Shown: positions 20,015 to 32,880 of the stretch, in pieces
Layout: every line of letters begins with the position of its first letter
Position numbering within the stretch: the first letter of the stretch is position 1
NCBI RefSeq assembly: GCF_902713425.1
Contig: NC_081211.1
Location: forward strand, 12,246,264 to 12,310,263
Source of the DNA: Acipenser ruthenus
Taxonomy: Eukaryota; Chordata; Actinopteri; Acipenseriformes; Acipenseridae
Direction of reading: 5' to 3'
DNA: 64,000 bases
Notes under the pieces: model-generated
What the model saw: only the letters and a program-made list of their open reading frames with translations
Database searches by the model: none
What the model was told of the DNA's origin: nothing
Translations under genes and position numbers: made by a program

Positions 20015-20369
20015 TCCTTGTCTTGTGGCAGCGATTCTCATAGGCTACAATCGCTGCTTGATAAGAGCGATTCAGATTGTTCAATATTTTTTTTTTTTAT
20101 TATTGGCAATGTAGTTGCCATTTGCAAATTCAAAAATAAATTGAACAATCAAAAATGATAATACTTGCTTTTGTATCACACGACAATCTTAAGGTATGCT
20201 TTAACGGCTAGGCTGTCTCAAGTTAGTTTGTATTGTTAATACCATACCTCTGTTTGATCGCTATACAATCAATATGTTGTGTAGGCTAAACTGTATAAAT
20301 AAACGCCCGGAAACATTGAAATCCAAACACGTTAAAAGATGAAATAGTGTGGAATAGAAACAAAGAACT

Positions 20370-20441
20370 TGACCTCGACGTGATTTGAACACATAACCTT
20401 CTGATTTGGAGTCAGAGGCGCTACCGTTGCGCCACGAAGTC
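20370..20441 (-). tRNA. tRNA-Trp-CCA: tRNA-Trp (CCA), unit 5, two changes
   Basis: G37 to A lies next to the anticodon. C50 to T leaves a wobble in the T stem. It is probably still foldable. Confidence 0.94.
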
Positions 20442-21064
20442 CTGGGAATTTTTGTCCTTGTTATGGAATGCTAGAGTGCACAGCAAGCATGCCAAACGCA
20501 TGGTAATGCCGACGCTCATACTAGGAAAACATTCAAACGTCATGGGAAACAGCCGTCAATAGGTGTTCGTAGCCAGCAGGGCTATGAAGCTGTCGGAAGT
20601 GTGTTTGATTCTCAGCTTTAAAAGTAAAGAAAACATAAAACAATGCGATTTGCTTTTATAATGTTCATTAATTGAAACGTAGGCATAAACACAGTTGTAC
20701 TGGCTGGGAATCGTTTCGGTTCAAATTCTTGGAAAGCAGCTATGCTGAGCAATATATCACCAACGGGGGAAAGCTGGCAGTACTGAGTGACACAGAAGAA
20801 GGATTCTCTCAGCGCGTCTCCTCTGAATGCGCACTGGCACAAAGAGGCTTTGCTCATCTAATGACGTGGCGGAATGCAATAATGTATTGGGTTAATTTAT
20901 CAACAAAAGAAACATAAATAAAAGTGTATGTAATTATTTGTGAATAAACTGTCTTGCTTATACGATGGGAGACCAGGACCTTACACCAGCAATTTAATGA
21001 CCGGCCAACCCCAGAGAGACTTTGTCTTGACCAGGGATTAATATAATTTAAAAACATGCGGCAA

Positions 21065-21137
21065 TGGTTCCACAGGGGATAGAACCCAGGGCCTTCTGCG
21101 TGTAAAGCAGACGTGATAATCACTACACTATGGAACC
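21065..21137 (-). tRNA. tRNA-Val-TAC: tRNA-Val (TAC), unit 5, decayed consensus
   Basis: Same as the unit 2 copy. Confidence 0.88.
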
Positions 21138-21658
21138 TAGGAAGGACTGTGTCGGTGCTCCTACATTATTGTCTACATGCATCTCAAATAATTACAATGT
21201 CATTTATCAGACCCTTCGGCGTTGTCTTTAAAAATTAAACTTCCCAGACCGAACGCAGGCTAACATTAAATCAATGAATCTTAAATATTTTCTATAGCGC
21301 CCCATATGCGATTCACAAAATCTACTTAAAAACAAGACAATATCTCATTGTAAGCCTGGTCGAACAAAAGAAGTCTTCAGTGTAATTTTAAACAAAGAGT
21401 GCTTTCCACGATTTACGATGCTTTAGAGAGACGGAATATTGGAATTGGCAGCCAAAACTGGGGGATAAAACTGCCCGTGATCAAAGTGGGCAGAAAAGCT
21501 GCATACTTTCCATAAGGTATTTTGGAGAAAAGAAAACGGATCTCTCTGATTTGCAACGTTTCTATGGTTCGGCCCGGCCACTGCCGTGTGTCTGGTTAAA
21601 ACGATGAGTTCAGTTTTTTTTTTTCTTCCGCTTGGTAATTCAGTCTTGAGGCAACTGT

Positions 21659-21730
21659 AGCAGAGTGGCGCAGCGGAAGCGTGCTGGGCCCATAACCCAG
21701 AGGTCGATGGATCGAAACCATCCTCTGCTA
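21659..21730 (+). tRNA. tRNA-iMet-CAT: Initiator tRNA-Met (CAT), unit 5
   Basis: Identical to the unit 1 copy. Confidence 0.98.
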
Positions 21731-22647
21731 GCCTGTTTTTCTTCTGTTAGCAAAGTAGTTTTTCTAAAATATAAACTGAACTGATTTGCAAATTCAAAAA
21801 ATAAATTCATTAACAAAATAGAAAATATTTCGACTAGATGTATGCTTTCAATTTCTTCAAAAAGTAGTCTCAAGCTCGTTGATTCAGTCGCTTTAAAATC
21901 CACCTCTATGTCCCGCTGCAGCAGCGCTGTGTGCTGTGGCTCGAGCTTGTTTGACGAGACAGGCAATGCAAAAATGATAAAACTTGCTTTTGTATCACAC
22001 GACAAACTTAACGTATGCTTTAACGGCTTGGCTGTCTCAAGTTAGTTTGTATTGTTAATGTAACACCTCGTTTTTGCCCAGTCGTTGTATCACATGAATT
22101 GAGCTTGCTAGTTGGGGGTGACGGTCTGCCAATACAAGTTAAGACTATATTTGCAAGGATCATTTCTAGAGTGAAACATGTTTTGAAGGGATTGGTCTCG
22201 GTATCCCCCAGGAGGAGCGGGAGTCTTTTCTTCTCAGCAACGAGCTGACAATGAGTGTTGTTTTTGGGCACCTGCTCGCTGCTACTGATGACCACTCCAA
22301 TCTTCAGTCGGTGGATTGTTGAAGGAAGGGGACACATTTTGAGTGCGTATCTCATACTGGTAGAAACGCGGAAAAAAGAAACCATCAAGCCTAAAATTGT
22401 TCAGTTGTTTAAATCAATAAGCACATTTCAAATGGATCATTGCTAATGTTAAAACAATTTAAGAACACTTTAAGCAGGGCTTGACTAATATAAAAATATA
22501 GGCATGTTATTTGCACTACGCAGGACTAGATTGAGCTTAAAAAAAGGCATTACATCTGAAAATAACTTGTGTTTACCCCCACTTACAAGGAAAGCGTCAA
22601 ACTTTGTATTCGTCCTCGTAACAGTGTTAGAAAATGTAAACAGCAGT

Positions 22648-22713
22648 TGGAGAATGCCGAAGTCGATCATCCTAGCATGTTAAACGAGGGCATTTCTCAT
22701 GTAAGCCACATCC
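22648..22713 (-). pseudogene. Decayed tRNA-Ala (unit 5)
   Basis: Same sequence as the unit 1 copy. Confidence 0.6.
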
Positions 22714-22779
22714 AGTAATAGATCGTTTGTACTGTTCTCAATGGTCCGCATCCCAGCCTGAGACCACGATCCAATTGTA

Positions 22780-23312
22780 AAACTTTACAATGCATTAGTA
22801 AGACCTTACCTAGAATATTGTGATCAGTTCTGATCACCTCTCTACAAAAAGGATATTGCTGCTCTAGAAAGAGTGCAAAGAAGAGCAACCAGAAATATCC
22901 CAGGTTTAAAAGGCATGTTGTATGCAGACAGGCTAAAAGAACTGAATCTATTCAGTCTTGAACAAAAAAGACTACGCGGCGATCTGATTCAGACATTCAA
23001 CATCCTAAAAGGTAGAGACAATGTCGACCCAGGGGACTTCTTTTTTGACATGAAAAAAGAAACAAGGACCAGCGGTCACAAATGGAGATTACATAAAGGG
23101 GCATTCAAAACAGAAAATAGGAGGCACTTTTTTACACAGAGAATTGTGAGGGTCTGGAACCAACTCCCCAGTAATGTTGAAGCTGACACCCTGGGATCCT
23201 TCAAGAAGCTGCTTGATGAGAGTCTGGGATCAATAAGCTACTAACTACCAAACGAGCAAGATGGGCTGAATGGCCTCCTCTCGTTTGGAAACTTTCTTAT
23301 GTTCTTATGTTC
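22780..23312 (+). mobile_element. CR1-clade LINE, 3' fragment (unit 6)
   Basis: Same limits. The peptide at 22873-23244 is unchanged. Confidence 0.85.
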
Positions 23313-23728
23313 CTCTATCCTATTGTGCTTGTTAAGACATAGCGTGAATCTTGAAAACGTCTTGTTTGTTTAACAAAGCCAGCAGTCACTTTATTGATCA
23401 CCCTGTGGATTAAATGCTATTGGAACACAGATGATTGTGTTGAAGATGTTAATAGACTTTCAATGTACGCGTTGTAGAGCTAAGCGTTTGTTGAGGCAGT
23501 TCAAGCGCTGCACATTCAGGCAGCCGGTTGCAGTCTTTACCTGTTTCCTAGATGTTTGCCATTTGGTCTTACTCTGGAAGGAGTAGAACAAAAGCTAAAC
23601 CATTTGTTGAGAACCGCATTTGGGAGAAAACTTAAGTGTTTCAAAATGCATTTGTAAAGTGCATTTGTCTATTAGGTTGTTTATGGTGTGACAAAAAGAA
23701 CGCTATCTCGAAAACGCAGTCCTGTCAA

Positions 23729-23801
23729 GCCGAAATAGCTCAGTTGGGAGAGCGTTAGACTGAAGATCTAAAGGTCCCTGGTTCGATCCCGGGTTTCGGC
23801 A
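23729..23801 (+). tRNA. tRNA-Phe-GAA: tRNA-Phe (GAA), unit 6
   Basis: The gene is identical to unit 1. Its 3' trailer differs slightly (GCAATAAG in place of GCACCAAG), but the T4 runs remain. Confidence 0.98.
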
Positions 23802-23936
23802 AGCAATAAGACATTTTGTTTTGTTTTATATTATTTTGAACTAAAAACAGAGCACATTTTTTTCTTCATTGTAATTGGAGGAAATAACAACGTACTAGTG
23901 CCATTTTCTAATGTGATTAAGAAATTCAAAAAGCAT

Positions 23937-23968
23937 CGTCCCTGGGTGGGCTTGAACCACCAACCTTC

Positions 23969-24004
<36 letters not shown>

Positions 24005-24010
24005 AGAGAC
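23937..24010 (-). tRNA. tRNA-Asn-GTT: tRNA-Asn (GTT), unit 6
   Basis: Identical to the unit 1 copy. Confidence 0.98.
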
Positions 24011-24557
24011 CAACCTGCTCGACCGCTAAAGCATACGGGAGTGATTAGCAAGGCGAGATGCTGCAGAACCTGATCGAGGGAGCAGAACTCAGCCGAACCT
24101 GAAACCACAGCTAACAAGAAAGCAACACGGGGCAGGAAAGTCTATGTAATCCATTATGGCAGCACAACATACGTCATTTTGTTAGATAACACACTGGGGG
24201 TCCAACACAGCAGTGTGTGTAAATAGCTACAATGGAAACCAAATACTTACGGTTCAAATGAGAATCTTCATCAGATTTTAAGAACACATTTGACATACTT
24301 TACACTGCAAAGGAGGAAGGCAGGCAATGCAAATGAGGCGTGATCCATTGCTAAAAAAATACATTAAATCTCCCTTTGTGCTTCTCGGAAGACATACGAC
24401 GGAGGGTGCACTTTTTCAGTTTGGGTAATGTTACAAATTAGCAGACTGTGCTTTAAAATACATATAGGGCGGGCTTCTCTGTTACAAAGAATTGTCACAC
24501 TTTGTATTTCTCTCCATGATCCATTGGGACAGAATACGTAGATACATTAAAACTATT

Positions 24558-24592
24558 TGGAGAATGCGGGCATCGATCCCGCTACTTCTCGC
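24558..24592 (-). pseudogene. tRNA-Ala 3' half (unit 6)
   Basis: Identical to the unit 1 fragment. Confidence 0.85.
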
Positions 24593-24945
24593 TCCTTGTC
24601 TTGTGGCATCGATTCTCATAGGCTACAATCGCTGCTTGATAAGAGCGATTCAGATTGTTCAATATTTTTTTTTTTTTATTGGCAAAGTAGTTGCCATTTG
24701 CAAATTCAAAAATAAATTGAACAATCAAAAATGATAATACTTGCTTTTGTATCACACGACAATCTTAAGGTATGCTTTAACGGCTAGGCTGTCTCAAGTT
24801 AGTTTGTATTGTTAATACCATACCTCTGTTTGATCGCTATACAATCAATATGTTGTGTAGGCTAAACTGTATAAATAAACGCCCGGAAACATTGAAATCC
24901 AAACACGTTAAAAGATGAAATAGTGTGGAATAGAAACAAAGAACT

Positions 24946-25017
24946 TGACCTCAACGTGATTTGAACACGTAACCTTCTGATCTGGAGTCAGAGGCGCTAC
25001 CGTTGCGCCACGAAGTC
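24946..25017 (-). tRNA. tRNA-Trp-CCA: tRNA-Trp (CCA), unit 6
   Basis: Consensus except C66 to T (a G7-T66 wobble), a change shared with unit 4. Confidence 0.96.
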
Positions 25018-25640
25018 CTGGGAATTTTTGTCCTTGTTATGGAATGCTAGAGTGCACAGCAAGCATGCCAAACGCATGGTAATGCCGACGCTCATACTAG
25101 GAAAACATTCAAGCGTCATGGGAAACAGCCGTCAATAGGTGTTCGTAGCCAGCAGGGCTATGAAGCTGTCGGAAGTGTGTTTGATTCTCAGCTTTAAAAG
25201 TAAAGAAAACATAAAACAATGCGATTTGCTTTTATAATGTTCATTAATTGAAACGTAGGCATAAACACAGTTGTACTGGCTGGGAATCGTTTCGGTTCAA
25301 ATTCTTGGAAAGCAGCTATGCTGAGCAATATATCACCAACGGGGGAAAGCTGGCAGTACTGAGTGACACAGAAGAAGGATTCTCTCAGCGCGTCTCCTCT
25401 GAATGCGCACTGGCACAAAGAGGCTTTGCTCATCTAATGACGTGGCGGAATGCAATAATGTATTGGGTTAATTTATCAACAAAAGAAACATAAATAAAAG
25501 TGTATGTAATTATTTGTGAATAAACTGTCTTGCTTATACAATGGGAGACCAGGACCTTACACCCGCAATTTAATGACCGGCCAACCCCAGAGAGACTTTG
25601 TCTTGACCAGGGATTAATATAATTTAAAAACATGCGGCAA

Positions 25641-25713
25641 TGGTTCCACAGGGGATAGAACCCAGGGCCTTCTGCATGTAAAGCAGACGTGATAATCACT
25701 ACACTATGTAACC
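25641..25713 (-). tRNA. tRNA-Val-TAC: tRNA-Val (TAC), unit 6, decayed
   Basis: Consensus damage plus C38 to T in the anticodon loop and C5 to A, which gives an A5-G68 acceptor mismatch. Confidence 0.86.
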
Positions 25714-26234
25714 TAGGTAGGACTGTGTCGGTGCTCCTACATTATTGTCTACATGCATCTCAAATAATTACAATGTCATTTATCAGACCCTTCGGCGTTG
25801 TCTTTAAAAATTAAACTTCCCAGACCGAACGCAGGCTAACATTAAATCAATGAATCTTAAATATTTTCTATAGCGCCCCATATGCGATTCACAAAATCTA
25901 CTTAAAAACAAGACAATATCTCATTGTAAGCCTGGTCGAACAAAAGAAGTCTTCAGTGTAATTTTAAACAAAGAGTGCTTTCCACGATTTACGATGCTTT
26001 AGAGAGACGGAATATTGGAATTGGCAGCCGAAACTGGGGGATAAAACTGCCCGTGATCAAAGTGGGCAGAAAAGCTGCATACTTTCCATAAGGTATTTTG
26101 GAGAAAAGAAAACGGATCTCTCTGATTTGCAACGTTTCTATGGTTCGGCCCGGCCACTGCCGTGTGTCTGGTTAAAACGATGAGTTCAGTTTTTTTTTTT
26201 CTTCCGCTTGGTAATTCAGTCTTGAGGCAACTGT

Positions 26235-26306
26235 AGCAGAGTGGCGCAGCGGAAGCATGCTGGGCCTATAACCCAGAGGTCGATGGATCGAAACCATCCT
26301 CTGCTA
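26235..26306 (+). tRNA. Initiator tRNA-Met scaffold with TAT anticodon, unit 6
   Basis: C34 to T changes the anticodon at 26267-26269 from CAT to TAT, which would pair with AUA. G24 to A also breaks the C11-G24 pair in the D stem, inside box A. The initiator features in the acceptor, anticodon stem and T loop remain. It is most likely a pseudogene, and a scanner may call it Ile-TAT. Confidence 0.9.
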
Positions 26307-27223
26307 GCCTGTTTTTCTTCTGTTAGCAAAGTAGTTTTTCTAAAATATAAACTGAACTGATTTGCAAATTCAAAAAATAAATTCATTAACAAAATAGAAA
26401 ATATTTCGACTAGATGTATGCTTTAAATTTCTTCAAAAAGTAGTCTCAAGCTCGTTGATTCAGTCGCTTTAAAATCCACCTCTATGTCCCGCTGCAGCAG
26501 CGCTGTGTGCTGTGGCTCGAGCTTGTTTGACGAGACAGGCAATGCAAAAATGATAAAACTTGCTTTTGTATCACACGACAAACTTAACGTATGCTTTAAC
26601 GGCTTGGCTGTCTCAAGTTAGTTTGTATTGTTAATGTAACACCTCGTTTTTGCCCAGTCGTTGTATCACATGAATTGAGCTTGCCAGTTGGGGGTGACGG
26701 TCTGCCAATACAAGTTAAGACTATATTTGCAAGGATCATTTCTAGAGTGAAACATGTTTTGAAGGGATTGGTCTCGGTATCCCCCAGGAGGAGCGGGAGT
26801 CTTTTCTTCTCAGCAACGAGCTGACAATGAGTGTTGTTTTTGGGCACCTGCTCGCTGCTACTGATGACCACTCCAATCTTCAGTCGGTGGATTGTTGAAG
26901 GAAGGGGACACATTTTGAGTGCGTATCTCATACTGGTAGAAACGCGGAAAAAAGAAACCATCAAGCCTAAAATTGTTCAGTTGTTTAAATCAATAAGCAC
27001 ATTTCAAATGGATCATTGCTAATGTTAAAACAATTTAAGAACACTTTAAGTAGGGCTTGACTAATATAAAAATATAGGCATGTTATTTGCACTACGCAGG
27101 ACTAGATTGAGCTTAAAAAAAGGCATTACATCTGAAAATAACTTGTGTTTACCCCCACTTACAAGGAAAGCGTCAAACTTTGTATTCGTCCTCGTAACAG
27201 TGTTAGAAAATGTAAACAGCAGT

Positions 27224-27289
27224 TGGAGAATGCCGAAGTCGATCATCCTAGCATGTTAAACGAGGGCATTTCTCATGTAAGCCACATCC
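27224..27289 (-). pseudogene. Decayed tRNA-Ala (unit 6)
   Basis: Same sequence as the unit 1 copy. Confidence 0.6.
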
Positions 27290-27355
27290 AGTAATAGATC
27301 GTTTGTACTGTTCTCAATGGTCCGCATCCCAGCCTGAGACCACGATCCAATTGTA

Positions 27356-27888
27356 AAACTTTACAATGCATTAGTAAGACCTTACCTAGAATATTGTGAT
27401 CAGTTCTGATCACCTCTCTACAAAAAGGATATTGCTGCTCTAGAAAGAGTGCAAAGAAGAGCAACCAGAAATATCCCAGGTTTAAAAGGCATGTTGTATG
27501 CAGACAGGCTAAAAGAACTGAATCTATTCAGTCTTGAACAAAAAAGACTACGCGGCGATCTGATTCAGACATTCAACATCCTAAAAGGTAGAGACAATGT
27601 CGACCCAGGGGACTTCTTTTTTGACATGAAAAAAGAAACAAGGACCAGCGGTCACAAATGGAGATTACATAAAGGGGCATTCAAAACAGAAAATAGGAGG
27701 CACTTTTTTACACAGAGAATTGTGAGGGTCTGGAACCAACTCCCCAGTAATGTTGAAGCTGACACCCTGGGATCCTTCAAGAAGCTGCTTGATGAGAGTC
27801 TGGGATCAATAAGCTACTAACTACCAAACGAGCAAGATGGGCTGAATGGCCTCCTCTCGTTTGGAAACTTTCTTATGTTCTTATGTTC
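27356..27888 (+). mobile_element. CR1-clade LINE, 3' fragment (unit 7)
   Basis: Same limits. The peptide at 27449-27820 is unchanged. Confidence 0.85.
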
Positions 27889-28304
27889 CTCTATCCTATT
27901 GTGCTTGTTAAGACATAGCGTGAATCTTGAAAACGTCTTGTTTGTTTAACAAAGCCAGCAGTCACTTTATTGATCACCCTGTGGATTAAACGCTATTGGA
28001 ACACAGATGATTGTGTTGAAGATGTTAATAGACTTTCAATGTACGCGTTGTAGAGCTAAGCGTTTGTTGAGGCAGTTCAAGCGCTGCACATTCAGGCAGC
28101 CGGTTGCAGTCTTTACCTGTTTCCTAGATGTTTGCCATTTGGTCTTACTCTGGAAGGAGTAGAACAAAAGCTAAACCATTTGTTGAGAACCGCATTTGGG
28201 AGAAAACTTAAGTGTTTCAAAATGCATTTGTAAAGTGCATTTGTCTATTAGGTTGTTTATGGTGTGACAAAAAGAATGCTATCTCGAAAACGCAGTCCTG
28301 TCAA

Positions 28305-28377
28305 GCTGAAATAGCTCAGTTGGGAGAGCGTTAGACTGAAGATCTAAAGGTCCCTGGTTCGATCCCGGGTTTCGGCA
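28305..28377 (+). tRNA. tRNA-Phe-GAA: tRNA-Phe (GAA), unit 7, acceptor variant
   Basis: C3 to T turns the 3/70 pair into a T-G wobble. The rest matches the consensus, so it is probably still functional. Confidence 0.96.
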
Positions 28378-28512
28378 AGCACCAAGACATTTTGTTTTGT
28401 TTTATATTATTTTGAACTAAAAACAGAGCACATTTTTTTCTTCATTGTAATTGGAGGAAATAACAACGTACTAGTGCCATTTTCTAATGTGATTAAGAAA
28501 TTCAAAAAGCAT

Positions 28513-28544
28513 TGTCCCTGGGTGGGCTTGAACCACCAACCTTC

Positions 28545-28580
<36 letters not shown>

Positions 28581-28586
28581 AGAGAC
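28513..28586 (-). tRNA. tRNA-Asn-GTT: tRNA-Asn (GTT), unit 7, discriminator variant
   Basis: The discriminator base (position 73) is A in place of G. The discriminator often helps asparaginyl-tRNA synthetase recognition, so charging could be weaker. The cloverleaf is otherwise intact. Confidence 0.96.
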
Positions 28587-29133
28587 CAACCTGCTCGACC
28601 GCTAAAGCATACGGGAGTGATTAGCAAGGCGAGATGCTGCAGAACCTGATCGAGGGAGCAGAACTCAGCCGAACCTGAAACCACAGCTAACAAGAAAGCA
28701 ACACGGGGCAGGAAAGTCTATGTAATCCATTATGGCAGCACAACATACGTCATTTTGTTAGATAACACACTGGGGGTCCAACACAGCAGTGTGTGTAAAT
28801 AGCTACAATGGAAACCAAATACTTACGGTTCAAATGAGAATCTTCATCAGATTTTAAGAACACATTTGACATACTTTACACTGCAAAGGAGGAAGGCAGG
28901 CAATGCAAATGAGGCGTGATCCATTGCTAAAAAAATACATTAAATCTCCCTTTGTGCTTCTCGGAAGACATACGACGGAGGGCGCACTTTTTCAGTTTGG
29001 GGAATGTTACAAATTAGCAGACTGTGCTTTAAAATACATATAGGGCGGGCTTCTCTGTTACAAAGAATTGTCACACTTTGGATTTCTCTCCATGATCCAT
29101 TGGGACAGAATACGTAGATACATTAAAACTATT

Positions 29134-29168
29134 TGGAGAATGCGGGCATCGATCCCGCTACTTCTCGC
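29134..29168 (-). pseudogene. tRNA-Ala 3' half (unit 7)
   Basis: Identical to the unit 1 fragment. Confidence 0.85.
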
Positions 29169-29522
29169 TCCTTGTCTTGTGGCAGCGATTCTCATAGGCT
29201 ACAATCGCTGCTTGATAAGAGCGATTCAGATTGTTCAATATTTTTCTTTTTTTTATTGGCAATGTAGTTGCCATTTGCAAATTCAAAAATAAATTGAACA
29301 ATCAAAAATGATAATACTTGCTTTTGTATCACACGACAATCTTAAGGTATGCTTTAACGGCTAGGCTGTCTCAAGTTAGTTTGTATTGTTAATACCATAC
29401 CTCTGTTTGATCGCTATACAATCAATATGTTGTGTAGGCTAAACTGTATAAATAAACGCCCGGAAACATTGAAATCCAAACACGTTAAAAGATGAAATAG
29501 TGTGGAATAGAAACAAAGAACT

Positions 29523-29594
29523 TGACCTCGACGTGATTTAAACACGTAACCTTCTGATCTGGAGTCAGAGGCGCTACCGTTGCGCCACGAAGTC
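29523..29594 (-). tRNA. tRNA-Trp-CCA: tRNA-Trp (CCA), unit 7, C56 lost
   Basis: T-loop C56 is T. C56 pairs with G19 and is a key base of box B, so transcription and folding are probably impaired. The change is shared with unit 8. Confidence 0.9.
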
Positions 29595-30217
29595 CTGGGA
29601 ATTTTTGTCCTTGTTATGGAATGCTAGAGTGCACAGCAAGCATGCCAAACGCATGGTAATGCCGACGCTCATACTAGGAAAACATTCAAGCGTCATGGGA
29701 AACAGCCGTCAATAGGTGTTCGTAGCCAGCAGGGCTATGAAGCTGTCGGAAGTGTGTTTGATTCTCAGCTTTAAAAGTAAAGAAAACATAAAACAATGCG
29801 ATTTGCTTTTATAATGTTCATTAATTGAAACGTAGGCATAAACACAGTTGTACTGGCTGGGAATCGTTTCGGTTCAAATTCTTGGAAAGCAGCTATGCTG
29901 AGCAATATATCACCAACGGGGGAAAGCTGGCAGTACTGAGTGACACAGAAGAAGGATTCTCTCAGCGCGTCTCCTCTGAATGCGCACTGGCACAAAGAGG
30001 CTTTGCTCATCTAATGACGTGGCGGAATGCAATAATGTATTGGGTTAATTTATCAACAAAAGAAACATAAATAAAAGTGTATGTAATTATTTGTGAATAA
30101 ACTGTCTTGCTTATACGATGGGAGACCAGGTCCTTACACCCGCAATTTAATGATCGGCCAACCCCAGAGAGACTTTGTCTTGACCAGGGATTAATATAAT
30201 TTAAAAACATGCGGCAA

Positions 30218-30290
30218 TGGTTCCACAGGGGATATAACCCAGGGCTTTCTGCGTGTAAAGCGGACGTGATAATCACTACACTATGGAACC
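30218..30290 (-). tRNA. tRNA-Val-TAC: tRNA-Val (TAC), unit 7, strongly decayed
   Basis: Adds C56 to A in the T loop, a C29-A41 anticodon-stem mismatch and G45 to A. With A19 and A56 the loop-loop pair is gone. Likely a pseudogene. Confidence 0.83.
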
Positions 30291-30810
30291 TAGGCAGGAC
30301 TGTGTCGGTGCTCCTACATTATTGTCTACATGCATCTCAAATAATTACAATGTCATTTATCAGACCCTTCGGCGTTGTCTTTAAAAATTAAACTTCCCAG
30401 ACCGAACGCAGGCTAACATTAAATCAATGAATCTTAAATATTTTCTATAGCGCCCCATATGCGATTCACAAAATCTACTTAAAAACAAGACAATATCTCA
30501 TTGTAAGCCTGGTCGAACAAAAGAAGTCTTCAGTGTAATTTTAAACCAAGAGTGCTTTCCACGATTTACGATGCTTTAGAGAGACGGAATATTGGAATTG
30601 GCAGCCGAAACTGGGGGATAAAACTGCCCGTGATCAAAGTGGGCAGAAAAGCTGCATACTTTCCATAAGGTATTTTGGAGAAAAGAAAACGGATCTCTCT
30701 GATTTGCAACGTTTCTATGGTTCGGCCCGGCCACTGCCGTGTGTCTGGTTAAAACGATGAGTTCTTTTTTTTTTTTCTTCCGCTTGGTAATTCAGACTTG
30801 AGGCAACTGT

Positions 30811-30882
30811 AGCAGAGTGGCGCAGCGGAAGCGTGCTGGGCCCATAACCCAGAGGTCGATGGATCGAAACCATCCTCTGCTA
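30811..30882 (+). tRNA. tRNA-iMet-CAT: Initiator tRNA-Met (CAT), unit 7
   Basis: The gene is identical to unit 1. The upstream poly-T has absorbed two bases (GTTCTTTT in place of GTTCAGTT). Confidence 0.98.
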
Positions 30883-31799
30883 GCCTGTTTTTCTTCTGTT
30901 AGCAAAGTAGTTTTTCTAAAATATAAACTGAACTGATTTGCAAATTCAAAAAATAAATTCATTAACAAAATAGAAAATATTTCGACTAGATGTATGCTTT
31001 CAATTTCTTCAAAAAGTAGTCTCAAGCTCGTTGATTCAGTCGCTTTAAAATCCACCTCTATGTCCCGCTGCAGCAGCGCTGTGTGCTGTGGCTCGAGCTT
31101 GTTTGACGAGACAGGCAATGCAAAAATGATAAAACTTGCTTTTGTATCACACGACAAACTTAACGTATGCTTTAACGGCTTGGCTGTCTCAAGTTAGTTT
31201 GTATTGTTAATGTAACACCTCGTTTTTGCCCAGTCGTTGTATCACATGAATTGAGCTTGCCAGTTGGGGGTGACGGTCTGCCAATACAAGTTAAGACTAT
31301 ATTTGCAAGGATCATTTCTAGAGTGAAACATGTTTTGAAGGGATTGGTCTCGGTATCCCCCAGGAGGAGCGGGAGTCTTTTCTTCTCAGCAACGAGCTGA
31401 CAATGAGTGTTGTTTTTGGGCACCTGCTCGCTGCTACTGATGACCACTCCAATCTTCAGTCGGTGGATTGTTGAAGGAAGGGGACACATTTTGAGTGCGT
31501 ATCTCAAACTGGTAGAAACGCGGAAAAAAGAAACCATCAAGCCTAAAATTGTTCAGTTGTTTAAATCAATAAGCACATTTCAAATGGATCATTGCTAATG
31601 TTAAAACAATTTAAGAACACTTTAAGTAGGGCTTGACTAATATAAAAATATAGGCATGTTATTTGCACTACGCAGGACTAGATTGAGCTTAAAAAAAGGC
31701 ATTACATCTGAAAATAACTTGTGTTTACCCCCACTTACAAGGAAAGCGTCAAACTTTGTATTCGTCCTCGTAACAGTGTTAGAAAATGTAAACAGCAGT

Positions 31800-31865
31800 T
31801 GGAGAATGCCGAAGTCGATCATCCTAGCATGTTAAACGAGGGCATTTCTCATGTAAGCCACATCC
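31800..31865 (-). pseudogene. Decayed tRNA-Ala (unit 7)
   Basis: Same sequence as the unit 1 copy. Confidence 0.6.
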
Positions 31866-31931
31866 AGTAATAGATCGTTTGTACTGTTCTCAATGGTCCG
31901 CATCCCAGCCTGAGACCACGATCCAATTGTA

Positions 31932-32464
31932 AAACTTTACAATGCATTAGTAAGACCTTACCTAGAATATTGTGATCAGTTCTGATCACCTCTCTACAAA
32001 AAGGATATTGCTGCTCTAGAAAGAGTGCAAAGAAGAGCAACCAGAAATATCCCAGGTTTAAAAGGCATGTTGTATGCAGACAGGCTAAAAGAACTGAATC
32101 TATTCAGTCTTGAACAAAAAAGACTACGCGGCGATCTGATTCAGACATTCAACATCCTAAAAGGTAGAGACAATGTCGACCCAGGGGACTTCTTTTTTGA
32201 CATGAAAAAAGAAACAAGGACCAGCGGTCACAAATGGAGATTACATAAAGGGGCATTCAAAACAGAAAATAGGAGGCACTTTTTTACACAGAGAATTGTG
32301 AGGGTCTGGAACCAACTCCCCAGTAATGTTGAAGCTGACACCCTGGGATCCTTCAAGAAGCTGCTTGATGAGAGTCTGGGATCAATAAGCTACTAACTAC
32401 CAAACGAGCAAGATGGGCTGAATGGCCTCCTCTCGTTTGGAAACTTTCTTATGTTCTTATGTTC
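31932..32464 (+). mobile_element. CR1-clade LINE, 3' fragment (unit 8)
   Basis: Same limits. The peptide at 32025-32396 is unchanged. Confidence 0.85.
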
Positions 32465-32880
32465 CTCTATCCTATTGTGCTTGTTAAGACATAGCGTGAA
32501 TTTTGAAAACGTCTTGTTTGTTTAACAAAGCCAGCAGTCACTTTATTGATCACCCTGTGGATTAAACGCTATTGGAACACAGATGATTGTGTTGAAGATG
32601 TTAATAGACTTTCAATGTACGCGTTGTAGAGCTAAGCGTTTGTTGAGGCAGTTCAAGCGCTGCACATTCAGGCAGCCGGTTGCAGTCTTTACCTGTTTCC
32701 TAGATGTTTGCCATTTGGTCTTACTCTGGAAGGAGTAGAACAAAAGCTAAACCATTTGTTGAGAACCGCATTTGGGAGAAAACTTAAGTGTTTCAAAATG
32801 CATTTGTAAAGTGCATTTGTCTATTAGGTTGTTTATGGTGTGACAAAAAGAATGCTATCTCGAAAACGCAGTCCTGTCAA

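Larger units (their letters stand above)
18291..22868. repeat. tDNA tandem repeat, unit 5 (4,578 bp)
   Basis: Full gene set. Phe, Asn and initiator Met match the consensus. Trp has two substitutions. Confidence 0.97.
22869..27444. repeat. tDNA tandem repeat, unit 6 (4,576 bp)
   Basis: Full gene set. The initiator Met has a TAT anticodon, Val has extra damage, and one arm of the 1738-type hairpin has a mismatch. Confidence 0.97.
27445..32020. repeat. tDNA tandem repeat, unit 7 (4,576 bp)
   Basis: Full gene set with single changes in Phe, Asn and Trp and several in Val. It shares the Val C56 to A change with units 8 and 9 and the Trp C56 to T change with unit 8. Confidence 0.97.
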
